Assembly: GCA_036172665.1 (NCBI GenBank)
Contig: CM069877.1
Span: 21,849,001 to 21,913,000, forward strand
Direction: 5' to 3'
Length of the DNA: 64,000 nt
From: Prosopocoilus inquinatus
Lineage: Eukaryota; Arthropoda; Insecta; Coleoptera; Lucanidae
Shown here: positions 39,339 to 51,364 of the stretch, in pieces
Layout: each line of letters opens with the position of its first letter
How positions within the stretch are numbered: the first letter of the stretch is position 1
Position numbers and translations under genes: made by a program
Notes under the pieces: generated by a model
The model's database searches: none
Seen by the model: the letters and a program-made list of their open reading frames with translations, nothing else
Told to the model about the DNA's origin: nothing

Positions 39339-40381
39339 GAAACAACACGTATTAGCGTTGTTCCTGTGATGTATCTAATCGATCCTCACTCATCTATCAT
39401 GTTATTTGACGTTTCGATGGACTCCAGTAACTCTGATGTGAGATACGAAGTTCTCGGACGCAGCTGAAGCTAGAATTAGTTTTAAACGAAACAACACGCA
39501 TTAGCGTTGTTCCTGTGATGTATCTAATCGATCCTTACTCATCTATCATGTTATTTGGCGTTTCGATGGACGCCAGTAACTTTGATGTGAGATACGAAGT
39601 TCTCGGTCGCAGCTGAAGCCAGAAATAGTTTTAAACGAAACAACACGCAATAGCGTTGTTGCTGTGCTGTATCTAATCGATCCTTACTTAGCTATCATGT
39701 TATTTGGCGTTTCGATGGACGCCAGTAACTTTGATGTGAGATACGAAGTTCTCGGTCGCAGCTGAAGCCAGAAATAGTTTTAAACGAAACAACACGCAAT
39801 AGCGTTGTTGCTGTGCTGTATCTAATCGATCCTTACTTAGCTATCATGTTATTTGACGTTTCGATGGACTCCGGTAACACTGATGTGAGATAAAAAGTTC
39901 TCGGACGCAGCAGGAGCTGGAAATAGTTTTGAACGAAACAACACGTATTAGCGTTGTTCCTGTGATGTATCTAATCGATCCTCACTCATCTATCATGTTA
40001 TTTGACGTTTCGATGGACTCCAGTAACTCTGATGTGAGATACGAAGTTCTCGGACGCAGCTGAAGCTAGAATTAGTTTTAAACGAAACAACACGCATTAG
40101 CGTTGTTCCTGTGATGTATCTAATCGATCCTTACTCATCTATCATGTTATTTGGCGTTTCGATGGACGCCAGTAACTTTGATGTGAGATACGAAGTTCTC
40201 GGTCGCAGCTGAAGCCAGAAATAGTTTTAAACGAAACAACACGCAATAGCGTTGTTGCTGTGCTGTATCTAATCGATCCTTACTTAGCTATCATGTTATT
40301 TGACGTTTCGATGGACTCCGGTAACACTGATGTGAGATAAAAAGTTCTCGGACGCAGCAGGAGCTGGAAATAGTTTTGAAC
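39339..40381 (+). repeat. Local three-monomer tandem repeat
   Basis: A unit of three subtypes (CAGCTGAAGCTAGAATTAG; CTCGGTCGCAGCTGAAGCC; GCAATAGCG with TTACTTAGC) occurs twice at a 447-bp lag (39,339 and 39,935). An extra hybrid monomer at 39,637 joins the third subtype's left half to the second subtype's right half. The CTCGGTCGCAGCTGAAGCC marker therefore lies at 39,601, 39,750 and 40,197. Confidence 0.8.
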
Positions 40382-40977
40382 GAAACAACACGTATTAGCG
40401 TTGTTCCTGTGATGTATCTAATCGATCCTTACTTATCTACTATGTTATTTGGCGTTTCGATGGACTCTAGTTACTCTGATGTGAGATACGAAGTTCTCGG
40501 ACGCAGCAGAAGCTAGAAATAGTTTTAAACGAAACAACACGCATTAGCGTTGTTCCTGTGATGAATCTAATCGATCCTTACTCATCTATCATGTTATTTG
40601 ACGTTTTGTTGGACTCTAGTAACTCTGATGTGAGATACGAAGTTTTTGGACGCAGCAGGAGCTGGAAATAGTTTTAAACGAAACAACACGTATTAGCGTT
40701 GTTAATGTGATGTATCTAATCGATCCTTACTCATCTATCATGTTATTTGACGTTTGGATGGACTCCAGTAACTCTGATGTGAGATACGAAGTTCTCGGAC
40801 GCATCTGAAGCTAGAAATAGTTTTAAACGAAACAGCACGCATTAGCGTTGTTCCTGTGATGTATCTAATCGATCCTTACTCATCTATCATGTTATTTGGC
40901 GTTTCGATGGACGCCAGTAACTTTGATGTGAGATACGAAGTTCTCGGACGCAGCTGAAGCTGGAAATAGTTTTAAAC
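40233..40977 (+). repeat. Block copied from 35.3-35.9 kb
   Basis: Monomers 40,233, 40,382, 40,531 and 40,680 match 35,317, 35,466, 35,615 and 35,764 at a 4,916-bp lag, including CTCCGGTAACACTG, GTTAATGTGATG and CGCATCTGAAGC. The fifth shares GAAACAGCAC and then diverges to the GACGCCAG type. Confidence 0.75.
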
Positions 40978-42318
40978 GAAACAACACGCATTAGCGTTGT
41001 TCCTGTGCTGTATCTAATCGATCCTTACTTATCTATCATGTTATTTGACGTTTCGATGGACTCTAGTAACTCTGTTGTGAGATACGAAGTTTTTGGACGC
41101 AGCAGGAGCTGGAAATAGTTTTAAACGAAACAACACGTATTAGCGTTGTTCCTGTGATGTATCTAATCGATCCTTACTCATCTATCATGTTATTTGACGT
41201 TTGGATGGTCTCCAGTAACTCTGATGTGAGATACGAAGTTCTCGGACTCAGCTGAAGCTAGAAATAGTTTTAAACGAAACAACACGCATTAGCGTTGTTC
41301 CTGTGATGTATCTAATCGATCCTTACTCATCTATCATGTTATTTGGCGTTTCGATGGACGCCAGTAACTTTGATGCGAGATACGAAGTTCTCGGACGCAG
41401 CTGAAGCTGGAAATAGTTTTAAACGAAACAACACGCATTAGCGTTGTTCCTGTGCTGAATCTAATCGATTCTTACTTATCTATCATGTTATTTGACGTTT
41501 CGATGGACTCCGGTAACTCTGATGTGAGATACAAAGTTTTCGGACGCAGCAGAAGCTGGAAATAGTTTTGAACGAAACAACACGTATTAGCGTTATTCCT
41601 GTGATGTATCTAATCGATCCTTATTGATCTATCATGTTATTTGACGTTTCGATGGACTCTAGTAACTCTGATGTGAGATACGAAGTTTTTGGACGTAGCA
41701 GGAGCTGGAAATAGTTTTAAACGAAACAACACGTATTAGCGTTGTTCCTGTGATGTATCTAATCGATCCTTACTTATCTACTATGTTATTTGGCGTTTCG
41801 ATGGACTCTAGTTACTCTGATGTGAGATACGAAGTTCTCGGACGCAGCAGAAGCTGGAAATAGTTTTAAATGAAACAACACGCATTAGCGATGTTCCTGT
41901 GATGTATCTAATCGATCCTTATTGATCTATCATGTTATTTGACGTTTCGATGGACTCTAGTAACTCTGATGTGAGATACGAAGTTTTTGGACGCAGCAGA
42001 ACCTGGAAATAGTTTTAAATGAAACAACACGCATTAGCGTTGTTCCTGTGATGTATCTAATCGATCCTTATTGATCTATCATGTTATTTGACGTTTCGAT
42101 GGACTCTAGTAACTCTGATGTGAGATACGAAGTTTTTGGACGCAGCAGAAGCTAGAAATAGTTTTGAACGAAACAAAACGTGTTAGCGTTGTTCCTGTGA
42201 TGTATCTAATCGATCCTTACTCATCTATCATGTTATTTGACGTTTTGATGGACTCTAGTAACTCTGATGTGAGATACGAAGTTTTTGGACGCAGCAGGAG
42301 CTGGAAATAGTTTTAAAC
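40978..42318 (+). repeat. Block matching 33.7-34.9 kb
   Basis: Nine monomers correspond to 33,678-35,018 at a 7,300-bp lag (49 monomers, minus the one-base deletion at 36,908). Shared markers include CTCTGTTGTGAG, CGGACTCAGC, GTGCTGAATC and the unusual GCGATGTTCC at 34,588 and 41,888. The first is a hybrid whose left half is the GTGCTG type, and the last diverges after GTGTTAGCG. Confidence 0.75.
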
Positions 42319-43063
42319 GAAACAACACGTATTAGCGTTGTTAATGTGATGTATCTAATCGATCCTTACTCATCTATCATGTTATTTGACGTTTGGATGG
42401 ACTCCAGTAACTCTGATGTGAGATACGAAGTTCTCGGACGCCGCTGAAGCTAGAAATAGTTTTAAACGAAACAGCACGCATTAGCGTTGTTCCTGTGATG
42501 TATCTAATCGATCCTTACTCATCTATCATGTTATTTGGCGTTTCGATGGACGCCAGTAACGTTGATGTGAGATACGAAGTTCTCGGACGCAGCTGAAGCT
42601 AGAAATAGTTTTAAAAGAAACAACACGCATTAGCGTTGTTCTTGTGCTGTATCTAATCGATCCTTACTTATCTATCATGTTATTTGACGTTTCGGTGGAC
42701 TCTAGTAACTCTGATGTGAGATACGAAGTTTTTGGACGCAGCGGGAGCTGGAAATAGTTTTAAATGAAGCAACACGCATTAGCGTTGTTCCTGTGATGTA
42801 TCTAATCGATCCTTACTCATCTATCATGTTATTTGACGTTTGGATGGACTCCGGTAACTCTGATGTGAGATACGAAGTTCTCGGACGCAGCAGAAGCTGG
42901 AAATAGTTTTAAATGAAACAACACGCATTAGCGTTGTTCCTGTGCTGTATCTAATCGATCCTTATTTATCTATCATGTTATTTGACGTTTCGATGGACTC
43001 TAGTAACTCTGATGTGAGAAAAGAAGTTTTTGGACGCAGCAGAAGCTGGAAATAGTTTTAAAT

Positions 43064-43210
43064 GAAGCAACACGTATTAGCGTTGTTCCTGTGATGTATC
43101 TAATCGATCCTTACTTATCTACTGTTATTTGGCGTTTCGATGGACTCTAGTTACTCTGATGTGAGATACGAAGTTCTCGGACGCAGCAGAAGCTAGAAAT
43201 AGTTTTAAAC
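43064..43210 (+). repeat. 147-bp monomer (2-bp deletion), copy 1
   Basis: Reads TCTACTGTTATTTGG where other monomers of this subtype read TCTACTATGTTATTTGG: an AT is missing at about 43,123. The same lesion recurs 1,041 bp downstream, so it predates the duplication. Confidence 0.85.
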
Positions 43211-44104
43211 GAAACAACACGCATTAGCGTTGTTCCTGTGATGTATCTAATCGATCCTTACTCATCTATCATGTTATTTGACGTTTGGATGGACTCCAGT
43301 AACTCTGATGTGAGATACGAAGTTCTCGGACGCCGCTGAAGCTAGAAATAGTTTTAAACGAAACAGCACGCATTAGCGTTGTTCCTGTGATGTATCTAAT
43401 CGATCCTTACTCATCTATCATGTTATTTGACGTTTGGATGGACTCCAGTAACTCTGATGTGAGATACGAAGTTCTCGGACGCCGCTGAAGCTAGAAATAG
43501 TTTTAAACGAAACAGCACGCATTAGCGTTGTTCCTGTGCTGAATCTAATCGATTCTTACTTATCTATCATGTTATTTGACGTTTCGATGGACTCCGGTAA
43601 CTCTGATGTGAGATACAAAGTTTTCGGACGCAGCAGAAGCTGGAAATAGTTTTGAACGAAACAACACGTATTAGCGTTATTCCTGTGATGTATCTAATCG
43701 ATCCTTATTGATCTATCATGTTATTTGGCGTTTCGATGGACTCTAGTTACTCTGATGTGAGATACGAAGTTTTTGGACGCAGCAGGAGCTGGAAATAGTT
43801 TTAAACGAAACAACACGTATTAGCGTTGTTCCTGTGATGTATCTAATCGATCCTTATTGATCTATCATGTTATTTGGCGTTTCGATGGACTCTAGTAACT
43901 CTGATGTGAGATACGAAGTTTTTGGACGCAGCAGGAGCTGGAAATAGTTTTAAACGAAACAACACGTATTAGCGTTGTTCCTGTGATGTATCTAATCGAT
44001 CCTTATTGATCTATCATGTTATTTGGCGTTTCGATGGACTCTAGTTACTCTGATGTGAGATACGAAGTTTTTGGACGCAGCAGAAGCTGGAAATAGTTTT
44101 AAAT
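43064..44104 (+). repeat. Seven-monomer unit (1,041 bp), first copy
   Basis: Starts with a 147-bp monomer and runs to the next one at 44,105, which begins a second, three-monomer partial copy (44,105-44,549). CGGACGCCGCTGAAGC marks two adjacent monomers (43,211 and 43,360), themselves a tandem duplication. The last three monomers are successive TTATTGATC types with TTTGGCG. Confidence 0.75.
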
Positions 44105-44251
44105 GAAGCAACACGTATTAGCGTTGTTCCTGTGATGTATCTAATCGATCCTTACTTATCTACTGTTATTTGGCGTTTCGATGGACTCTAGTTACTCTGA
44201 TGTGAGATACGAAGTTCTCGGACGCAGCAGAAGCTAGAAATAGTTTTAAAC
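44105..44251 (+). repeat. 147-bp monomer (2-bp deletion), copy 2
   Basis: Same AT deletion as the monomer at 43,064, at about 44,164. It opens the partial second copy of the seven-monomer unit. Confidence 0.85.
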
Positions 44252-44400
44252 GAAACAACACGCATTAGCGTTGTTCCTGTGATGTATCTAATCGATCCTT
44301 ACTCATCTATCATGTTATTTGACGTTTGGATGGACTCCAGTAACTCTGATGTGAGATACGAAGTTCTCGGACGCCGCTGAAGCTAGAAATAGTTTTAAAC

Positions 44401-46468
44401 GAAACAGCACGCATTAGCGTTGTTCCTGTGATGTATCTAATCGATCCTTACTCATCTATCATGTTATTTGGCGTTTCGGTGGACTCTAGTAACTCTGATG
44501 TGAGAAAAGAAGTTTTTGGACGCAGCAGGAGCTGGAAATAGTTTTAAACGAAACAACACGCATTAGCGTTGTTCCTGTGATGTATCTAATCGATCCTCAC
44601 TCATCTATCATGTTATGTGACGTTTCGATGGACTCTAGTAACCCTGATGTGAGATACGAAGTTTTCGGACGCAGCAGAAGCTGGAAATAGTTTTGAACGA
44701 AACAACACGTATTAGCGTTGTTCCTGTGATGTATCTAATCGATCCTCACTCATCTATCATGTTATTTGGCGTTTCGATGGACACCAGTAACTTTGATGTG
44801 AGATACGAAGTTCTCGGACGCAGCTGAACAGGAATAACGCTAATAGCGTTATTCCTGTGATGTATCTAATCGATCCTTACTTATCTACTATGTTATTTGG
44901 CGTTTCGATGGACTCTAGTTACTCTGATGTGAGATACGAAGTTCTCGGACGCAGCAGAAGCTGGAAATAGTTTTAAATGAAACAACACGTATTAGCGTTG
45001 TTCCTGTGATGTATCTAATCGATCCGTATTGATCTATCATGTTATTTGACGTTTCGATGGACTCTAGTAACTCTGATGTGAGATACGAAGTTTTTGGACG
45101 CAGCAGGAGCTGGAAATAGTTTTAAACGAAACAACACGTATTAGCGTTGTTCCTGTGATGTATCTAATCGATCCTTACTCATCTATCATGTTATTTGACG
45201 TTTGGATGGACTCCAGTAACTCTGATGTGAGATACGAAGTTCTCGGACGCAGCAGAAGCTGAAAATAGTTTTAAATGAAACAACACGCTTTAGCGTTGTT
45301 CCTGTGTTGTATCTAATCGATCCTTACTCATCTATCATGTTATTTGACGTTTCGATGGACCCTAGTAACTCTGATGTGAGATACGAAGTTTTCGGACGCA
45401 GCAGAAGCTGGAAATAGTTTTGAACGAAACAACACGTATTAGCGTTGTTCCTGTGATGTATCTAATCGATCCTAACTCATCTATCATGTTATTTGACGTT
45501 TCGATTGACTCTAGTAACTCTGATGTGAGAAAAGAAGTTTTTGGACGCAGCAGGAGCTGGAAATAGTTTTAAACGAAACAACACGTATTAGCGTTGTTCC
45601 TGTGATGTATCTAATCGATCCTTACTCATCTATCATGCTATTTGGCGTTTCGATGGACTCCAGTAAGTCTGATGTGAGATACGAAGTTCTCGGACGCAGC
45701 AGAAGCTGGAAATAGTTTTAAATGAAACAACACGCATTAGCGTTGTTCCTGTGCTGTATCTAATCGATCCTTATTTATCTATCATGTTATTTGACGTTTC
45801 GATGGACTCTAGTAACTCTGATGTGAGAAAAGAAGTTTTTGGACGCAGCAGGAGCTGGAAATAGTTTTAAACGAAACAACACGTATTAGCGTTGTTCCTG
45901 TGATGTATCTAATCGATCCTCACTCATCTATCATGTTATTTGACGTTTCGATGGACTCTAGTAACAATGATGTGAGATACGAAGTTTTCGGACGCAGCAG
46001 AAGCTGGAAATAGTTTTGAACGAAACAACACGTATTAGCGTTGTTCCTGTGATGTATCTAATCGATCCTCACTCATCTATCATGTTATTTGACGTTTCGA
46101 TGGACTCTAGTAACTCTAATGTGAGAAAAGAAGTTTTTGGACTCAGCAGGAGCTGGAAATAGTTTTAAACGAAACAACACGTATTAGCGTTGTTCCTGTG
46201 ATGTATCTAATCGATCCTTACTCATCTATCATGTTATTTGACGTTTGGATGGACTCCAGTAACTCTGATGTGAGATACGAAGTTTTTGGACGCAGCGGGA
46301 GCTGGAAATAGTTTTAAATGAAACAACACGCATTAGCGTTGTTCCTGTGATGTATCTAATCGATCCTTACTTATCTACTATGTTATTTGGCGTTTCGATG
46401 GACTCTAGTTACTCTAATGTGAGATATGAAGTTCTCGGACGCAGCAGAAGCTGGAAATAGTTTTAAAT
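44401..46468 (+). repeat. Domain 4 HOR, copy 1 (14 monomers, 2,068 bp)
   Basis: Fourteen monomers, one of which is only 131 bp (14 x 149 minus 18 = 2,068). The similarity to the next copy begins inside the first monomer at about 44,471 (GTTTCGGTGG), so that monomer is a hybrid with the previous domain. Markers shared with copy 2: TTATGTGACG, AACCCTGATG, GACACCAG, TTTCGATTGACTC, ATGCTATTTGGCG with AGTAAGTCTG, AACAATGATG, GGACTCAGCAGG and ACTCTAATGTGAG. Confidence 0.88.
44828..44858. repeat. Perfect 31-bp palindrome inside a 131-bp monomer, copy 1
   Basis: Two 15-base arms, ACAGGAATAACGCTA and its exact reverse complement, flank a single A. The right arm is the normal monomer sequence (TAGCGTTATTCCTGT). 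The left arm is that sequence inverted, and it replaces the last part of the preceding monomer and the first part of this one, a net loss of 18 bp. It is the only inverted piece in the array apart from its duplicate. This is the signature of a replication template switch at the near-palindrome. Confidence 0.95.
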
Positions 46469-48387
46469 GAAACAACACGCATTAGCGTTGTTCCTGTGCT
46501 GTATCTAATCGATCCTTACTTATCTATCATGTTATTTGACGTTTCGGTGGACTCTAGTAACTCTGATGTGAGAAAAGAAGTTTTTGGACGCAGCAGGAGC
46601 TGGAAATAGTTTTAAACGAAACAACACGCATTAGCGTTGTTCCTGTGATGTATCTAATCGATCCTCACTCATCTATCATGTTATGTGACGTTTCGATGGA
46701 CTCTAGTAACCCTGATGTGAGATACGAAGTTTTCGGACGCAGCAGAAGCTGGAAATAGTTTTGAACGAAACAACACGTATTAGCGTTGTTCCTGTGATGT
46801 ATCTAATCGATCCTCACTCATCTATCATGTTATTTGGCGTTTCGATGGACACCAGTAACTTTGATGTGAGATACGAAGTTCTCGGACGCAGCTGAACAGG
46901 AATAACGCTAATAGCGTTATTCCTGTGATGTATCTAATCGATCCTTACTTATCTACTATGTTATTTGGCGTTTCGATGGACTCTAGTTACTCTGATGTGA
47001 GATACGAAGTTCTCGGACGCAGCAGAAGCTGGAAATAGTTTTAAATGAAACAACACGTATTAGCGTTGTTCCTGTGATGTATCTAATCGATCCTTATTGA
47101 TCTATCATGTTATTTGACGTTTCGATGGACTCTAGTAACTCTGATGTGAGATACGAAGTTTTTGGACGCAGCAGGAGCTGGAAATAGTTTTAAATGAAAC
47201 AACACGCTTTAGCGTTGTTCCTGTGTTGTATCTAATCGATCCTTACTCATCTATCATGTTATTTGACGTTTCGATGGACCCTAGTAACTCTGATGTGAGA
47301 TACGAAGTTTTCGGACGCAGCAGAAGCTGGAAATAGTTTTGAACGAAACAACACGTATTAGCGTTGTTCCTGTGATGTATCTAATCGATCCTCACTCATC
47401 TATCATGTTATTTGACGTTTCGATTGACTCTAGTAACTCTGATGTGAGAAAAGAAGTTTTTGGACGCAGCAGGAGCTGGAAATAGTTTTAAACGAAACAA
47501 CACGTATTAGCGTTGTTCCTGTGATGTATCTAATCGATCCTTACTCATCTATCATGCTATTTGGCGTTTCGATGGACTCCAGTAAGTCTGATGTGAGATA
47601 CGAAGTTCTCGGACGCAGCAGAAGCTGGAAATAGTTTTAAATGAAACAACACGCATTAGCGTTGTTCCTGTGCTGTATCTAATCGATCCTTATTTATCTA
47701 TCATGTTATTTGACGTTTCGATGGACTCTAGTAACTCTGATGTGAGAAAAGAAGTTTTTGGACGCAGCAGGAGCTGGAAATAGTTTTAAACGAAACAACA
47801 CGCATTAGCGTTGTTCCTGTGATGTATCTAATCGATCCTCTCTCATCTATCATGTTATTTGACGTTTCGATGGACTCTAGTAACAATGATGTGAGATACG
47901 AAGTTTTCGGACGCAGCAGAAGCTGGAAATAGTTTTGAACGAAACAACACGTATTAGCGTTGTTCCTGTGATGTATCTAATCGATCCTCACTCATCTATC
48001 ATGTTATTTGACGTTTCGATGGACTCTAGTAACTCTAATGTGAGAAAAGAAGTTTTTGGACTCAGCAGGAGCTGGAAATAGTTTTAAACGAAACAACACG
48101 TATTAGCGTTGTTCCTGTGATGTATCTAATCGATCCTTACTCATCTATCATGTTATTTGACGTTTGGATGGACTCCAGTAACTCTGATGTGAGATACGAA
48201 GTTTTTGGACGCAGCGGGAGCTGGAAATAGTTTTAAATGAAACAACACGCATTAGCGTTGTTCCTGTGATGTATCTAATCGATCCTTACTTATCTACTAT
48301 GTTATTTGGCGTTTCGATGGACTCTAGTTACTCTAATGTGAGATATGAAGTTCTCGGACGCAGCAGAAGCTGGAAATAGTTTTAAAT
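46469..48387 (+). repeat. Domain 4 HOR, copy 2 (13 monomers, 1,919 bp)
   Basis: Same order as copy 1 with one monomer fewer: the GGATGGACTCCAG with CAGCAGAAGCTGAAAATAG monomer at 45,128 has no counterpart, and a TTATTGATC monomer at 47,047 passes directly into the CACGCTTTAGCG one. Lags of 2,068 bp before and 1,919 bp after this point confirm loss of exactly one repeat. Substitutions between copies are very few. Confidence 0.88.
46896..46926. repeat. Perfect 31-bp palindrome, copy 2
   Basis: Identical to the palindrome at 44,828 and exactly 2,068 bp away, in the same place within the second domain 4 copy. It was therefore inherited through the HOR duplication, not formed twice. Confidence 0.95.
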
Positions 48388-48685
48388 GAAACAACACGCA
48401 TTAGCGTTGTTCCTGTGATGTATCTAATCGATCCTTACTCATCTATCATGTTATTTGACGTTTGGATGGACTCCGGTAACTCTGATGTGAGATAAACAGT
48501 TCTCGGACGCAGCAGAATCTGGAAATAGTTTTGATCGAAACAACACGTATTAGCGTTATTCCTGTGATGTATCTAATCGATCCTTACTTATCTACTATGT
48601 TATTTGGCGTTTCGATGGACTCTAGTTACTCTGATGTGAGATACGAAGTTCTCGGTCGCAGCAGAAGCTGGAAATAGTTTTAAAT

Positions 48686-48833
48686 GAAACAACACGCATT
48701 AGCGTTGTTCCTGTGCTGTATCTAATCGATCCTTACTCATCTATCATGTTATTTGACGTTTCGATGGACTCTAGTAACTCTGATGTGAGATACGAAGTTT
48801 TTTACGCAGCAGGAGCTGGAAATAGTTTTAAAC
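48686..48833 (+). repeat. 148-bp monomer with GTTTTTTACGCAGC, first of seven
   Basis: GTTTTTGGACGCAGC has become GTTTTTTACGCAGC, a net loss of one base and of the GG. All seven copies lie to the right of 48.6 kb, so the variant is specific to the right-hand domain. Each except the copy at 59,260 and 61,001 follows the ordinary TTACTCATC or TTATTGATC left half; those two have CATCTGTCA. Confidence 0.85.
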
Positions 48834-49727
48834 GAAACAACACGTATTAGCGTTGTTCCTGTGATGTATCTAATCGATCCTTACTCATCTATCATGTTAT
48901 TTGGCGCTTCGATATACGCCAGTAACTTTGATGTGAGATACGAAGTTTTTGGACGCAGCGGAAGCTGGAAATAGTTTTAAACGAAACAACACTAATTAGC
49001 GTTGTTCCTGTGATGTATCTAATCGATCCTTACTTATCTACTATGTTATTTGGCGTTTCGATGGACTCCAGTAACTCTAATGTGAGATACGAAATTTTCG
49101 GACGCAGCAGAAGCTGGAAATAGTTCTAAACGAAACAACACTCATTAGCGTTGTTCCTGTGATGTATCTAATCGATCCTTACTCATCTATCATGTTATTT
49201 GGCGTTTCGATGTACTCTAGTTACTCTGATGTGACATAAGAAGTTTTTGGACGCAGCAGGAGCTGGAAATAGTTTTAACCGAAACAACACGTATTAGCGT
49301 TGTTCCTGTGATGTATCTAATCGATCCTTACTTATCTACTATGTTATTTGGCGTTTCGATGGACTCCAGTAACTTTGATGTGAGATACGAAGTTCTCGGA
49401 CGCAGCTGAAGCTGGAAATAGTTTTAAATGAAATAACACGTATTAGCGTTGTTCCTGTGATGTATCTAATCGATCCTTATTGATCTATCATGTTACTTGA
49501 CGTTTCGATGGACTCTAGTAACTCTGATGTGAGATACGAAGTTTTTGGACGCAGCAGAAGCTGGAAATAGTTTTAAATGAAACAACACGCATTAGCGTTG
49601 TTCCTGTGATGTATCTAATCGATCCTTATTGATTTATCATGTTATTTGACGTTTCGATGGACTCTAGTAACTCTGATGTGAGATACGAAGTTTTTGGACG
49701 CAGCAGAAGCTGCAAATAGTTTTAAAC

Positions 49728-50471
49728 GAAACAACACGCATTAGCGTTGTTCCTGTGATGTATCTAATCGATCCTTACTCATCTATCATGTTATTTGGCG
49801 TTTCGATGTACTCTAGTTACTCTGATGTGACATACGAAGTTTTTGGACGCAGCAGGAGCTGGAAATAGTTTTAAACGAAACAACACGTATTAGCGTTGTT
49901 CCTGTGATGTATCTAATCGATCCTTACTTATCTACTATGTTATTTGGCGTTTCGATGGACTCCAGTAACTTTGATGTGAGATACGAAGTTCTCGGACGCA
50001 GCTGAAGCTGGAAATAGTTTTAAATGAAATAACACGTATTAGCGTTGTTCGTGTGATGTATCTAATAGATCCTTACTCATCTATCATGTTATTTGACGTT
50101 TCGATGGACTCTAGTAACTCTGATGTGAGATACGAAGTTTTTTACGCAGCAGGAGCTGGAAATAGTTTTAAACGAAACATCACGTTTTAGCGTTGTTCCT
50201 GTGATGTATCTAATCGATCCTTACTCATCTATCATGTTATTTGGTGTTTCGATATACGCCAGTAACTTTGATGTTAGATACGAAGTTTTTGGACGCAGCG
50301 GAAGCTGGAAATAGTTTTAAACGAAACAACACTAATTAGCGTTGTTCCTGTGATGTATCTAATCGATCCTTACTCATCTATCATGTTATTTGACGTTTCG
50401 ATGGACTCCAGTAACTCTAATGTGAGATACGAAATTTTCGGACGCAGCAGAAGCTGGAAATAGTTTTAAAC
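49728..50471 (+). repeat. Five-monomer block, copy 1
   Basis: Order: GATGTACTCTAG; CAGCTGAAGCTGG with AAATGAAATAAC; AATAGATCC with GTTTTTTACG; GGTGTTTCGATATACGCC; CACTAATTAG with ACTCTAATGTG. Repeated at 52,706-53,449, 20 monomers downstream (2,978 bp, because two 148-bp monomers intervene). Confidence 0.75.
50026..50173 (+). repeat. GTTTTTTACG 148-bp monomer, second copy
   Basis: Also carries AATAGATCC, which destroys the ClaI site. Confidence 0.85.
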
Positions 50472-51067
50472 GAAACAACACGCATTAGCGTTGTTCCTGT
50501 GATGTATCTAATCGATCCTTACTCATCTATCATGTTATTTGACGTTTCGATGGACTCCAGTAACTCTAATGTGAGATACGAAATTTTCGGACGCAGCAGA
50601 AGCTGGAAATAGTTCTAAACGAAACAACACGCATTAGCGTTGTTCCTGTGATGTATCTAATCGATCCTTACTCATCTATCATGTTATTTGGCGTTTCGAT
50701 GTACTCTAGTTACTCTGATGTGACATACGAAGTTTTTGGACGCAGCAGGAGCTGGAAATAGTTTTAAACGAAACAACACGTATTAGCGTTGTTCCTGTGA
50801 TGTATCTAATCGATCCTTACTTATCTACTATGTTATTTGGCGTTTCGATGGACTCCAGTAACTTTGATGTGAGATACGAAGTTCTCGGACGCAGCTGAAG
50901 CTGGAAATAGTTTTAAATGAAATAACACGTATTAGCGTTGTTCCTGTGATGTATCTAATCGATCCTTATTGATCTATCATGTTATTTGACGTTTCGATGG
51001 ACTCTAGTAACTCTGATGTGAGATACGAAGTTTTTGGACGCAGCAGAAGCTGGAAATAGTTTTAAAT

Positions 51068-51215
51068 GAAACAACACGCATTAGCGTTGTTCCTGTGATG
51101 TATCTAATCGATCCTTATTGATCTATCATGTTATTTGACGTTTCGATGGACTCTAGTAACTCTGATGTGAGATACGAAGTTTTTTACGCAGCAGGAGCTG
51201 GAAATAGTTTTAAAC
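51068..51215 (+). repeat. GTTTTTTACG 148-bp monomer, third copy
   Basis: Here the variant is joined to a TTATTGATC left half, so it is a hybrid of two subtypes. Confidence 0.85.
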
Positions 51216-51364
51216 GAAACAACACGTTTTAGCGTTGTTCCTGTGATGTATCTAATCGATCCTTACTCATCTATCATGTTATTTGGTGTTTCGATATACG
51301 CCAGTAACTTTGATGTGAGATACGAAGTTTTTGGACGCAGCGGAAGCTGGAAATAGTTTTAAAC

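Larger units (their letters stand above)
48388..51364 (+). repeat. Domain 5 left part: right-hand subtypes appear
   Basis: Twenty monomers in which several subtypes not seen to the left appear: GTTTTTTACGCAGC (148 bp), GATATACGCCAG with CAGCGGAAGC, AACTCTAATGTGAGATACGAAATTTTC, GATGTACTCTAG with GTGACATACG, and AAATGAAATAAC. Short-range duplications are frequent: the GATGTACTCTAG monomer recurs at 49,132, 49,728 and 50,621, four and six monomers apart. The first two monomers still resemble domain 2 and 4 types. Confidence 0.75.

Noticed and set aside
44828..44858. Rho-independent terminator or hairpin operator
   Set aside because: The stem is AT-rich with a single-base loop and no T-run, there is no gene beside it, and its origin from inverted monomer sequence explains it better.
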